Part shown: positions 1 to 11,060 of the stretch, piece by piece
Layout of the letters: each line of letters starts with the position of its first letter
How positions within the stretch are numbered: the stretch's first letter is position 1
Assembly: GCA_032433765.1 (NCBI GenBank)
Contig: JAVIAB010000073.1
Span: 71,127,959 to 71,191,958, forward strand
Reading direction: 5' to 3'
Source of the DNA: Megaustenia siamemsis
Lineage: Eukaryota; Mollusca; Gastropoda; Stylommatophora; Ariophantidae
DNA length: 64,000 nucleotides
Program-made: the position numbers and the translations under genes
Notes under the pieces: model-generated
What the model was told of the DNA's origin: nothing
Seen by the model: the letters and a program-made list of their open reading frames with translations, nothing else
Databases searched by the model: none

Positions 1-543
1 ATTAAGGCTGATCACAGGTGGCATTTAAAGATACCATTAGTCATTCTTTATCTCGTGTGATATAAATGATACTACTGGGAGCAAAAGAATATTCCAACTA
101 CTTTTTTTTTATTATTTTGGAGGTAGAAGATAAGGTAAAGAGGATGTGTATTCAGAGATTGTGCTGCAAGTGACTTGTGATTTATAACAAATAATTTTCT
201 ATGAATTACATGAGATCATGGTTATATCCCTTTATGAATTGTTTGAGACTGTAAATAATCCTACTATTAAGAACTATCAAACTTGTGAATTATTTTATAT
301 TATAATGACAACACAACTGTAAATTATTTTGTATTGACAACACAGTTATAAATTAAGTTGTATTATTGCTATAATTTATATGTCACGGAGAAATCAGGAG
401 TCAGGCTAGCAACAGAAAATTAACCATTCAGCTCTGAGGGCATCTATAGTCAGACAATAATGGCCACGATTGTATCCAGTGAAAACATAATTAGTTGGGG
501 ACTAGACAACTGATGGGGCTTGATTTGTGAGAGAGTCAATTTA
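1..543. other. AT-rich non-coding DNA
   Basis: No recognisable gene or mobile element on either strand. Confidence 0.5.
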
Positions 544-711
544 GACTTCATTATAATAATTCTAGAGTCATGACTTCATTGTGATAATTCTAGCGTCATG
601 ACTTCATTGTGATAATTCTAGAGTCATGACTTCATTATGATAATTCTAGAGTCATGACTTCATTATGATAATTCTAGAGTCATGACTTCATTATGATAAT
701 TCTAGCTTCAA
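544..711. repeat. 28-bp minisatellite, 6 copies
   Basis: Unit GACTTCATTATGATAATTCT plus AGAGTCAT, six tandem copies with single-base variants (GTG/ATG, AGCG/AGAG). Confidence 0.95.
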
Positions 712-1019
712 GGGTGACAGTTACCAAAATGAGTGACTGGGGAAACATCCAAGAAACTATCATGACTTATACCTTTCTCTTTGTCTACTAAAAATGAATG
801 AACAAATGCTGAACTTGACCTTGATCCTTCCTGTGCTGCTAGACGTTGCATAGGGCTCGTGTTGTGTTTCACCATCCATCTATTCTTGGCAAGCTGTTTG
901 ATCTAATAAGCCAACTTTGCTTCACTTATAAATACTGAACTGCCAAGAGCATAATGATACTGATTTTGCTAATTCATTATATTCTAGAATATTTATTCAT
1001 TGATTATTAAACTTTACTT

Positions 1020-1470
1020 CTTTTTTTTTTCTTTTACAATGTATGAGAAAAGTATATCTTCAGTAACATATATCCTGTATGTTAATTGGCTTATTATGTT
1101 TACCAATTGCCTCTTTAAAGCACCTTATGCTGCTTCTATTTGGAGCTAAATCTAGTTCATATGTATATTTGTTTTGTTGCTGAATTGATTTATTGTTTTC
1201 TATTACCTATTTTGCTCTTGATTTAAAGCCACTAATTTTGTTTTATCTCTGTTGATTTCAAGTGTATTCTTTCTCCTATGGATTATAGGGTATCACTGTG
1301 ATATTTTGCATCTTGTTGATATTGTCAGGAGTGCTAAGTCATCTGCAAAATCTGTATTTTGGTAATTCTCATTGTCATTGATTGCCATTATTGTCTATGT
1401 AGCATTCATTCATTATGTAATCAATAATTCCAAATAGCAAAGGTGATATTATACATCCTTACTTCACTAT
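1020..1470 (-). pseudogene. Decayed LINE reverse transcriptase fragment (FADD box)
   Basis: The minus strand retains NTDFADDLALLT around complement 1332-1355, the catalytic motif of a non-LTR reverse transcriptase, preceded by an IIDYIMNE-like segment. Frames are broken by stops and indels. Only the motif and flanking hydrophobic pattern support the call; the clade is uncertain. Confidence 0.6.
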
Positions 1471-1504
1471 TGTTTCAATCTGAAACCAATCACTCATTCT
1501 CTCC

Positions 1505-1842
1505 TGTAAATGGAAACGAGAACACCCAAAGCATAACGAGAGGGATGGATACCACCAACTATCAAGGAGAGATCAAGTCATCATACTTCGCCTACGCACT
1601 GGCCACAGTGAATGAGGAATCACATGTTCACCAAATTCAAAATAGGTACAACCAGCCTATGCCACTGTGCACTGGACAATATGACTACAAAACATGTTCT
1701 ACAGGATTGCCCCCAGTACACAGACCTGAGAAGAGCAATGTGGTCCACACCCACCTCTCTGGAAGAAAAACTATATGGGGAAATCGAATCGCTTAAACAG
1801 ACAGCTGACTGAGTCTTGATCGCAGAGAGAGAGAGAGATTCT
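1505..1842 (+). mobile_element. L-E LINE 3' fragment with (AG)n tail
   Basis: Encodes the C-terminal region HMFTKFKIGTTSLCHC, HVLQDCPQYTDLRR and SLEEKLYGEIESLKQTAD, nearly identical to 33.67-33.9 kb. The Cys/His spacing matches the terminal zinc-knuckle-like region of Jockey-type ORF2 proteins. It splits over two frames (1443-1796 and 1612-1812) and ends in a short (GA)n run, the 3' tail shared by the family. Strongly 5'-truncated. Confidence 0.8.
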
Positions 1843-2937
1843 CTCCTGTGCAGATTACGCAAGTATTTAAGTGCACATCAAATGACTGTTACTTTTATAG
1901 ATTAAAAAAATGAAACTTCTGTGAGCATGGAAAACAATCTTTCTACTAGTGTTTGCAGTGCATAGAACAAAGCAGTTTTTATTTTTAATGTACTTTTACA
2001 TACGGTGAATTGTTGTGGTGAAGTTTTTTTAATGGATTATGTCCTTTGGCACTTTTGTAACGCTACTGGCATTTTACTATGAAAATATGTGCAAATTAGG
2101 TGATGTTCTTTCTTTTAAAAATAATATAAACGTTTCAGTGGAAGAGTGTGATAGTGGATTGGACAAGAAAGAGAATTATGAACCTAATCAATAGGTTTCC
2201 ATTGAGACTGTGAAGGAATCTGACAATGCAAACTTCTTTGCCAATTTTTTTTTTTAATTTAACGGTGGAATTATATACTTGAACTGCTTCACTTACATTT
2301 GATGAAGTCTGTCACCTTCAATATTTCTTCATTTTTCTTTTGAAATGCCAAGCTAGGTTGTGATTAGGTTAAAATTTTTTTTTTTTTTATAATTACATAA
2401 ACAAATCAATATAATATTATTTTAGCAGTTTTTTTTCAGTCTTCTGTTAGAGTAGGGTAGAGGCTAGAGTGGTAACATGGCAATAGCTAATTAAGGTTCC
2501 ATGATTGACATCCCCCAATAATAAATAAAAATGTTCTAACAAATAATGGCCGACGGCTCAGCACAGTTCACTTATGAGTGTTTTGTTTACTGAGAATGTT
2601 ATACTGTGTACAATATCAAGTCATGAAAATTAGTGGTTTTTTTACATTATGAGTTATTTTTTACCTTGCTGTCTTTATTTAATTTATATTTTTTTTTCTG
2701 TCAATTTCTCTCTTTCTTAGCTTTCACCTGTTAAGTGAGTATGGATGTTTAGTGTCACTAGTTCATAGCAAAACCACAATGTCTGAACTTGTCGGCCAAA
2801 CACATCCACCTTCAGTGTGGGCAGATTTGCTTAACAATTTTGTCCAGTAACAATTTTTGTCCTCCTCTAATTGTAACTGTCTGAGGTTCTTTAACATGAA
2901 TAAGTGCACATGAGACTTCTTATTTTCTGCCGTCATT
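1843..2937. other. AT-rich non-coding DNA
   Basis: Homopolymer T runs and no open frame or repeat family that I recognise. Confidence 0.5.
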
Positions 2938-3089
2938 TGACAGGGCTAGACACTCACTATCCAGAGACCAGGGGAGACTAAAACCACAAATTTTTAAGTG
3001 AAAAATTTCCACCGCCTGTGGCAGGATTTAAACCTAGGACTTTCCTGTCCATAGGCTGACATCTTATCTCTAAACCACCTAGTCCCTCT
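2938..3089 (-). mobile_element. tRNA-derived SINE fragment (SINE-D)
   Basis: The minus strand begins GGGACTAGGTGGTTTAGAG, a box-A-like start, and has a box-B-like GGTTTAAATCC 50 nt further on, the layout of a pol III tRNA promoter. A non-tRNA body follows. Diverged single copy in this window. Confidence 0.5.
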
Positions 3090-3484
3090 TTTATCAATAT
3101 ATTAACATGACCAAAAAGTAGGGACCCTGCACCTTGTCCTCTGAATGGCAGTAAAACTTTTCAGTTAAAAAAGAAATTATACAATTTCTTTAATATTGGG
3201 CAAGCTTACATAGTTAGCAGAAATGTTATCGTTAAAATCGTGAAAGCATATAACTTGTCATGCTCCAATCCAGTAGGTTCGAATTATGGTTGTGTTGATA
3301 AGCTTTTCTTTTTTTTTCTTTTTTGGGGTGAAATAAAAACTCTGACCCGAACACCTTGTGTTGACTGCACTGTACAAACTGCCTTTCATCTCTAGTCCTA
3401 TAAGTCCCTTTGGCAGATTCTAAAAATGGGATCATCATGAGGTCGCATGCCCTTATCAGAAGGTAGTGCATTCACTAAAGAAAG

Positions 3485-4455
3485 AATCTCTTTAGCCAGA
3501 TCTCCCACTTTTTCTGATGTGTTGTTCAAGGTCTCTTTGATGTCTTGAAATGACTTTCTTGGTCTGCCCCTGATGTGTCACCCAAGAACCATGCCTTCCA
3601 TTATTGTTCTTTCCAGACCATTGTGTGTCTTTAGTATTTTAATTTTCTCTGTAGAATGGTGTTTATAAGCAAGTTCTTTTTAATGTTTCAATCTTTTAAT
3701 GTCTGCACTGCTCTTATTCATTATCCAATGTATCTTAAGGATTTTTCTTTGGCATTTTGTTTTGAATTAATCAATTTTCTTCCTTGCAGTTTATATGAGA
3801 TTGTCCTTGATTCACAACCATATGTTGTTGTTTGGAAGATACATGTCCTTAGTAATTTTAATTTTACTGCTTTGCCATTTTATTACTTATTGTGCCATAT
3901 ATTTTTCAAGATATTAAATTTGTATGTTGCTGTTATCTTCTTTTGGTCTCTATCTGGCAGTTTCCATTGTTAATTACTACAGGTCCCAGATATCCCTAGT
4001 TCATTACAATTTCAAGTTCTTCTCTGTTGTTGATGATTTTGAGTTGGATTTTTGTTTTATCAGTGGACATTATCTTAGTTTTCTGTATGTTTAGCTTTTC
4101 ACTGTGTTTTTTAACACACTCGGTTGTCTCTTTTAATCCTTCTGCTCTGAGAGAAGGACAATGTCATCAGCGTATCTGAGATCTGAAATTATGTTGTCAT
4201 TTATTGTCGAAGGGTCAAAATTCATAAATCTGTCATCATTTCTCGCGATTTTCTCAGCGTAGATGTTGAACAGGTATGGAGAGAGGTTGCATCCCTGTCT
4301 CCCCCCTTTTTGTACTTCTAACCAATTTGATTTTTCACCCGCTATTCAGATAGCTACTAGCTGTTCATGATAAAATGATTCCCTCAGCTATATTAGGTGT
4401 GTTGGAAAGCCCATATCTTTCATGATTTTCCACAGTTTCTGATGTCAAAGGTCTG
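3485..4455 (-). pseudogene. Decayed RTE-like LINE (reverse transcriptase and C-terminus)
   Basis: Reading the minus strand through frameshifts gives LWKIMKDMGFPTHLI, then GGRQGCNLSPYLFNIYAEKI (complement about 4258-4315), then the catalytic ISDLRYADDIVLLSE (YADD at complement 4163-4174), and nearer the 3' end RGRPRKSFQDIKETLNN. These are palm and C-terminal landmarks of an RTE-type reverse transcriptase. Multiple stops show it is dead. Sequence up to about 4760 may belong to the same element but is not recognisable. Confidence 0.7.
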
Positions 4456-5204
4456 TCTTGCTGTAATATATATTAAGTATGTTTGCAGTTCTATGTTGTA
4501 TTTCCTACACCTCTCAAGGATGTTTCTCATGTTAAAGATGTGGGTGGGGGTACTCTACTATGTCTGAAGCCTGCTGGAACTATAAGAAGTTTTTGTTCTA
4601 ACTTTCTTGCTATCCTATTCATGATGATCTGCAAGAATATTTTGTTAGCATGGCTTATTGGAGCAATAGTTCTGTTGAGTTTCCGATTTCCTTACAGATG
4701 GGATATATGCCATAAAGATTATTTTTTTGTTTAAGAGAGTCATGTTGTTTCATACTATTTTACTGTGAAATATAGTCCATTCCTATGAATACTGTTATGG
4801 TTCTGTGACTGAAGAATATGGTAAAATCTGTATGTTTTTTGTAATTGATCATTTTATAAGATTGTTTTATTTTTTCATTAATAAAGAATATTACATAAGC
4901 GATGTCGATTCTGCCTTTGCTGTCACATTGTCCTAAATTATGCAAGTGCCAATACTTATATAGCATAATGGATACAATAATCAGCCGAGCATGCTTGGGA
5001 AGGCAGGCGAGAACTGCTGGGAGCAGTAGTTGAGAATCTTTTCTATTAAAAAGTATATTCAGAAATTGTTACCCAAACTGAACTTAAATTTTCTCATAAA
5101 TTATTTGCTTTGAAATTGTCCCTGATGTCTTAGATTCTTGTCAACCTTAAGACAATATCATTATTTATTATAATTGTGATCTGGGGTAGGATTTTGGTTA
5201 TGTA
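4456..5204. other. Non-coding DNA
   Basis: No family recognised. The first 300 bp could be an extension of the neighbouring decayed LINE. Confidence 0.4.
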
Positions 5205-5440
5205 TCATCATCAAGTACCGGGCCTGCTGGCGTAGGTGATCATGTCTCTCCACAACTTTTGATCTCGACAGTTGTTTATCATTTCTGCTATTGACCTCTG
5301 TGAAAAATCGTAAGAAACATTTGTTTCACTTTTTGAAAATCTGCAGGCGGCAGAAACATTTTTTGTGAAGAGCGTCGATTGGTTGCTTTGCAGAGTAAAT
5401 TGCTGAGACAGATCTGAGAGAGAAGGATGGAACATGGTTT
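5205..5440 (-). mobile_element. L-C LINE 3' fragment
   Basis: Encodes IAEMINNCRDQKLWRDMITY and ends RPGT, then a short GATGATG tail. The same terminus occurs at 14.9 kb and 23.0 kb. Only the last 30-40 codons are clearly alike; upstream similarity fades. Confidence 0.7.
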
Positions 5441-5744
5441 AATGTTCACCATATCTTTGAAAAATGTTCAATCACCTGACAGAGTAAAGAATAGAACTTA
5501 GCAGCAAGGGACATCACATTTTAATAGCACATGCTGCAACAAAGAGGATGGACTTGTCAATCAAGTAGAACTTCCTTTTCAAGCAAAGTCTGCAGATGGT
5601 AGGGGCTACCACTCTGAAATGAATGGCCACATTTTTCAGGGATTGGATAGTGTGCACTATTCTGCCAACCCTGGATAGACCGTGATGCTTAGCAATAGAC
5701 AATGTATCCTAGCATAATGTTATAGAGCAGCAAGACAAAACCCC
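5441..5744. other. Unassigned DNA upstream of a transposase remnant
   Basis: May be an extension of the transposase-bearing element at 5745 but shows no motif of its own. Confidence 0.3.
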
Positions 5745-6055
5745 AGCTTCAAGCCTAAAAGATCAAATCAAGACGTGGCTTGCTAAGGGAAATGTCCCCT
5801 TTCACATGAATGGAAGAAGCCAGAGACATTTTTGTTTGACAAAATAGTTACAGAAGCGTGGCCACACTTCTCTTCGACCTCTTCCTTGCCATCTGCACCT
5901 TAATCCACTAAAGCTTGTGTGGGCAAGTGGCAGCACAGAGCACCACGTTAAAATATGTGATGTTAAAGACTTGGTACGTGATACCCTCTTAGAGATAGAC
6001 ATTGAGTACTGGAAGAAATGTGAAGAGCATGTACTCCAGGAAGAAGAAAGGTAAA
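5745..6055 (+). pseudogene. DDE-type transposase C-terminal fragment (Tc1/mariner-related)
   Basis: Through two frames the plus strand reads LKDQIKTWLAKGNVPFH, then HLNPLKLVWASG (near 5895), then ICDVKDLVRDTLLEIDIEYW and KKCEEHVLQEEER. The LNPxxLVW box precedes the last catalytic acid in DDE_3 transposases, and the EYWKKCEEHVLQEEE helix matches their C-terminus. The N-terminal domain and the first two acids are not seen. A SINE-B tail follows immediately. Confidence 0.55.
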
Positions 6056-6343
6056 GTACAAGACTTGAATCGGCATCTTAGCAAGCAAGGTTTCACCCAT
6101 ACGTGCCCGACCACCTATCCAGAAGAGTTCAAAGACTTCTGGATAGTGTCGCTTCAAGCATCGAAACTCTTGATGCGAGGCGGCATTCCTCACCTTCCCA
6201 AAGTACTAACCTGGTACCCTTTTCTGCCAGCAGCTGGGTCGACCGCGGCAGTATTTTTTTTTTTTCATCACACGTACAATTTACAATCGAACACGAGTTG
6301 TCTGAAAGTCGAGTGGTTTTCCCCAACTAGGCTACCGAGGCCC
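6048..6343 (-). mobile_element. tRNA-derived SINE-B, copy 1
   Basis: The minus strand starts GGCCTCGGTAGCCTAGTTGG, a tRNA-like 5' end with box A, then a box-B-like GTGTTCGATTG, and ends in a TTTACC tail. The copy at 53.3-53.6 kb matches over its full length, which defines the family boundaries. Confidence 0.75.
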
Positions 6344-7099
6344 TGGGAAGAAGAAAAGCACTGACAACAAATGGTTGGCATTTTCTCCAGCCTATAACGA
6401 AGATATAATAGTAAAGAATAGTGACACTGTGACCTTCCAGGCATGTCGTAAGAGGCGACTAAGGAGGTTGATTGATGGCTTGACAAGCTGTCATTGTAAA
6501 AAAAAAAGTATTGCTATGGAAACAGAGCCATAGATTTTAGAAGCAATATGTGCCATTTTGGCACGCAAGGTTTCTGTTTTTAAGATTATGGTTCTGCCCT
6601 ATGTGCTGTCTTCGGCTTGAAAGGACAATAGATAGATAACAAATGTGGACCTCCTCGATTAACCAGACTGAAGCACACAACCGGCAAATCTATTTAGATG
6701 ACGCCCTCATCCATTGTGTCAAACAAAAACACCCCTTATGGAACACCAGCGCGTTCTCAAATTATTGGAAAACATCCCTGACATTGTTTAATAGAAACGT
6801 ACAGAATGAACAATATATGTGAAACAGAATGTTTCAGAAACAGAAATTTTGCTTTTCTCTAAGCAGTGTGGATATGCGTCCGAATCAGTGTGACATGATG
6901 TGATATGCACTCATATGTATGTGTAAAATTCACTTTGTCTTTGTTCTTGGTGTTTACAAATTTTGAAAGTCGAGGAAAGGAAATCGAAGACTGCATGCGG
7001 TCATTCATATCTATACACTAAACAGTTTCTGAGAAAATTAATGGTGAATTTGGGCAACAATTTCTGAATGGATATAGTTTCTTATACAGGGAAAGATAG
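6344..7099. other. Non-coding DNA
   Basis: Contains a CATGTCGTAAGAGGCGACTA stretch near 6443 that may be repeat-derived. No gene recognised. Confidence 0.35.
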
Positions 7100-7257
7100 A
7101 TTACAGACGACAAAGAGAGAAAATACTAGATAGCTTGGTGTCATGGCATGGAAACAGAGCATAATGATACAACAATATTGATACGATGCACGGTGGATAG
7201 AAGGTTGTGGAAGGACATGATCGCCTATGTCAACCGGTATGGCACATGATGATGAAA
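7100..7257 (+). mobile_element. L-C LINE 3' fragment (second subfamily)
   Basis: Contains TGATACGATGCACGGTGGAT and GTGGAAGGACATGATCGCCT ending CCGGTATGGCACATGATGATG, the same terminus as 21.65-21.81 kb and 54.50-54.54 kb. Confidence 0.75.
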
Positions 7258-7840
7258 GTTGTTCATCTATGCACAGTTGTGACCTCTTTTTTCAATGCAT
7301 GTTCACGCTCTGATAATAGAGAATGTTCAGCTATGAACTACAACAAGATCTTCAAACAGTGATTCACCAGTCCTTGAGAGCTGCCGTATGTGCCAACTTC
7401 TGTTCGAAAGGAACTAAAGGTGTAGCTGGGAAGGAACCAGAACTGGAGTTGCAAACTGTAATGGTTGCGTGTTCGCGAGATTCATAACAGAGGTACGATC
7501 ATTTGGTCTCAAACTAATGCTAAAAATGTGGAGCTCAGAAAAGGTATGAACAACCATCAGCGAATGAGCACAGTGAACTTGTCTACAGCATTTTGAAGCA
7601 TAAACTCTTTCCTGGCTAAGACCTTTTTGGACAAACAATCCAGCATGGAAAATGGCATGCTGGGAGGGAAGGATGCAGGGCTTCGTCTATTTGCTGAAAT
7701 GTGGGCTAATGTTCACCATAACTTAACCCATACCACGTGATATGGCACCGAAGTGCTGCGGGATCATTAACTAGCCAACAATCACAGCTTATAGCAACAA
7801 TAAATGACTTGCGTGCGCTTCACATAACATGAACATTATC
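7258..7840. other. Non-coding DNA
   Basis: No feature recognised on either strand. Confidence 0.4.
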
Positions 7841-7878
7841 AGTCATCATCATGTGCCATACCATTTGGCGTAGGTGAT
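7841..7878 (-). mobile_element. L-C LINE 3' terminus, split by L-A insertion (distal part)
   Basis: Minus-strand L-C tail (GATGATGA then the last 30 bp). The element resumes at 10970, so L-A copy 1 landed inside it. 7867-7878 is one copy of the 12-bp target duplication GGCGTAGGTGAT. Confidence 0.75.
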
Positions 7879-7909
7879 CTATCTATCTTTCGTTCGCTCG
7901 AAGTATTGT

Positions 7910-8833
7910 CTATATCAGCAATGCCGTTTCCTGTATGAATTTTACTGTCTTTTGTAATTCTTGCAGTGGCCCATATAGTTTTGTCTGTAGTGTTGTATCT
8001 ATGGGCCAATGGATTTTCCTCAGTCTACTATATTCAGTGCAGTCTTGAAGTATGTGTTCAGCAGTCTGGGGTGCCTGTCCACATGTACAAGTAGTTGATG
8101 TGCCGATCTTGAATTTTGTATACATGTGACTATGGAGTCGATTGTGTCCTGTTCTTAGGCGTATAATGATAACTTGTTCATATCTATTCATATTATGAAA
8201 GGCATGCTGATTTAGGGCTTGTGGTCCTCTGATTGATTTGATTATCTGTTTCTTATGATGGTATGTAACTGGTGTATCTAGTTGTGTGCCTGTTGAACCT
8301 TCCTTTGCCAACTGATCTGCTTTCTCATTTCCTGGTATTCCACAGTGAGACGGGATCCACTGCAGGGCAACCCTGTGGTGCTTGCAGAGTTCAGTCAATA
8401 AGGTCTGCAGATGTGGTAATTTTCTGGATTGTAGTGCCTGGAGTACTGATCTTGCATCTGTCAAAAACACTACAGGCTGTGGGCTAAGATTACTGTTCAG
8501 CAGTTTTTCTATTGCCAACTTTATTGCTTGTATTTCTGCATCATAATTGTGACAATATTTTCCTGTTGCTATTTTATTCATATTCCTATTGTTATTTGGG
8601 TACTCTATAATTGCACCTGCTCCCCCATTCTTTACTGCATTCTGTGCTGATACATCTGTGTACACACGGATCCATAGGTCTTGTGGGTATTCTTCATCCA
8701 GGAAACTGAGAGTTATTGTTTTTCGCTGTAGACTATTTTGTTCCTCTTTGTCAACTATTCCTTTCACTTCTGTCCGTATTTGAACTGATAATCCTGATTC
8801 ATCTGTCCAGGGAGTCTGTTCTGATTGTGGCAT
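7910..8833 (-). pseudogene. L-A copy 1 RNase H and C-terminal region
   Basis: Encodes RVYTDVSAQNAVKNGGAGA (first RNase H Asp kept, the usual Gly changed to Val), DAEIQAIKLA (Glu), FLTDARSVLQAL (Asp) and NEKADQLAKEG (last Asp), then CTCGQAPQTAEHILQDC, a C-terminal zinc-knuckle-like motif. It is separated from the upstream part of the ORF by the TGA and small deletion near 8833-8893. Confidence 0.85.
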
Positions 8834-9532
8834 GTTTGGTGTTTGTCTAATACGCTTGGCTTGGTGGATAAAGCTGCTTCTCTTAAGTCATCCCAATGCA
8901 AGATTTTGGAATCTGTCCTTCATTGGATGTCTAGGCATGCATACAAATTTTTCTGCCTGTATCAGCACCTTTGTGTCTCTCCGTTCTCTCAGTGCTGGTA
9001 TCCTCCACAGTTTCTCCATCTCCAATATTGGTGTTGATTTCATTGCTCCTGTGATGACCCTAAGTGCCTGGTTTTGTACTTTATCCAGTTCTTGCAATGT
9101 GGTGTTTGATGCTGAGCACCATGCGGATGATCCATATTCTAAATGTGGGCGTATACTCTGTTGGTAAACTTTACCGAGTATATACTTAGTTTTACTTTAG
9201 CTGCAGTTCCCAAGTTCTTAATCATTTCATTGGACACTCCATCACTGCCTGGTGACTTCTTTCATTTTTAATTTGGATATTGCCAGCTCTAGCTCTCTTT
9301 GTGTAATGGGTGTTTCCATGACTTCATGTGTGGTCTCTTCTTGTCTTGCATTTTGTTGTTTTAAACGGGTCTCTTGTCGTTTTTCTAGGCTAATTTCAAT
9401 ATTATTGTCATTTGCAAAGGAGTCTGCAAAGTAATTTGCTGCATGTTTACCTGTTAGAATGTTTCCATCGTTCTTCAGTGTAATTTTGGTGTTCCTTTCT
9501 GTACCCTCATCATTCAGCTGTTTTACAAGCTT

Positions 9533-10774
9533 TCACACTTTTCTTGTGTCTCGTTCTAGATTCAAGGACTCTATTTTCTCTTTCCAGCTTCTCCGTCTGG
9601 CTTGTAGTTTAGCCCGTTGAAATTTGGCTTTAGCATGCTGGTAGTTGTTGTGGTGTTCTTGGCAAGGGTTATTTTCTGCTTGCTTTCGAGATGTTTCCAT
9701 GTCATTGTGCAGTTGCTCTAGTTCACTACTCCAGTATGGTTTGTAGTGTTTCCGTGCCCCTCTAGGTATTGTTTCACTGGCAGCTTGTATTATTAGTTTA
9801 CTGAATTCATTAACTATATTGTTGATGTCTCTATCTATATTTATATCTTTAGTCAGTACACTGGTGTAGTGTTGATACATTTTCCAGTCTGCCTTTTTGT
9901 AATTCCATCTGGAGAGAGTGCTGCTCTCCCTGATGGCCTTATTTTGTACCACTAAAAAGACTGGTCGGTGGTCGCTGCCTCCAAGTTGTTTCCCAACAAT
10001 TCGTGTGATATTCCAATCCAGGTCTGGTGAATGGAAAGCAAGGTCTGGTGTAGATGTGGTATGCCATGATCTGGAGTAGAATGTTGGTGGATCTGTTGCC
10101 TGGTTTAATAGTATAAGCCCATTGTCATCCTGCCAATTTTCAAGCTCTTCACCTCTCTTGTCCATATGTTCATAGCCCCAGCTCTGTGAATGGCTGTTAA
10201 AGTCTCCACATACAATTATTCTTTCTTTTAATGTAATTGTGTCTAGTGCTAGTGGGCGGTCACTCGGACAGTAGTAGTTAAGTAGATGGAAGTCTGTATT
10301 TCCTGTCCTGAGGTGCAGTATTTGATATTCCGCCCCATCCATATACACTTCAATCTGACATGCATTAATGTTGTTCCTTACAAGAGTCAGTATTCCGCCC
10401 TTTTGTCTGTTTTTTCTGTCAGATCGGTAGCACTGGTATCCCCTAATCTTCAAGGCTATGTCGTTGTTTAGATGGGTTTCCTGCAAACAGCATATGCTTA
10501 TTTGTTCTTCATGCAGGATATTTTCTAATTCTATCTTTTTACTGTACCCATCTCTTTTGCTGTTGATGCCTTCAGCATTCCAGTGCATTATTTTTAGTGG
10601 TCTTATTTTGGATTGGCCAGTGGCTCTATTCTCTCGCCCCCTGACTCCACAGAGCGGTTGAGAAGGACATCCAGTAATAGAGGTTGGGCCCTTTTGAGGC
10701 TGAGGGCCCGGCGCTGCACCTGCCTGAGTGTCCATCACAGGGCGAGTGCCATATCGATTTGCGGTTATAGACAT
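9533..10774 (-). pseudogene. L-A copy 1 endonuclease ORF
   Basis: The 413-codon frame encodes an APE-type endonuclease: LKIMHWNAEGINSKR (the N of the WN pair), ICCLQETHL (catalytic E), GGILTLVRNN, IIVCGDFNSHSQSWG (D and N), TPDLAFHSPDLDWNI and GGSDHRPVFLVV (catalytic SDH). All expected metal-binding and catalytic residues are present. It runs on into the linker before the reverse transcriptase and stops at a TGA where copy 2 has TGG. The frame stays open upstream of the annotated ATG (NQPKGAQQSGCHALNANGS), so the true start may be farther 5'. Confidence 0.85.
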
Positions 10775-10969
10775 ACTTCCATTTGCGTTGAGTGCGTGGC
10801 ATCCTGATTGTTGTGCGCCTTTTGGCTGGTTGCCTCCGACTTCAGCGCTTGAACTTGCTAGAGCAGACTGTGGTCTTGCTCGGTTGTAGGAAGGCCTGGC
10901 CAGTCTTAGTTTTCAGTCCCTGGTGACTGTTAAGCCCCATCCCCACGACAAGGAGCTGGCCTTGATGAG

Positions 10970-11060
10970 GGCGTAGGCGATCATGTCCTTCCACAATTTT
11001 CTGTCCACAGTGCATCGTATCAATTCTGTTGTCGACTGTTTCCTGTACCACGACATCAAC
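10970..11060 (-). mobile_element. L-C LINE 3' terminus (proximal part)
   Basis: Continuation of the L-C end seen at 7841-7878. The minus strand reads ATTGATACGATG-like and GTGGAAGGACATGATCGCCT motifs. 10970-10981 is the second copy of the target duplication. Confidence 0.75.

Larger units (their letters stand above)
7879..10969 (-). mobile_element. L-A Jockey/I-like LINE, copy 1, internally deleted
   Basis: Flanked by GGCGTAGGTGAT (7867-7878) and GGCGTAGGCGAT (10970-10981), a 12-bp target duplication with one mismatch. The minus strand holds an endonuclease ORF, a reverse transcriptase missing its core, RNase H and a zinc-knuckle-like end, then a (GATA)n tail. Compared with copy 2 (46.5-49.3 kb), about 940 bp are lost near 9180, removing the YADD region. 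There is also a TGG to TGA change at 9533, a CGA to TGA change near 8893, and loss of about 26 bp near 8832. Dead, but still about 95% like copy 2 by eye. Confidence 0.9.
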
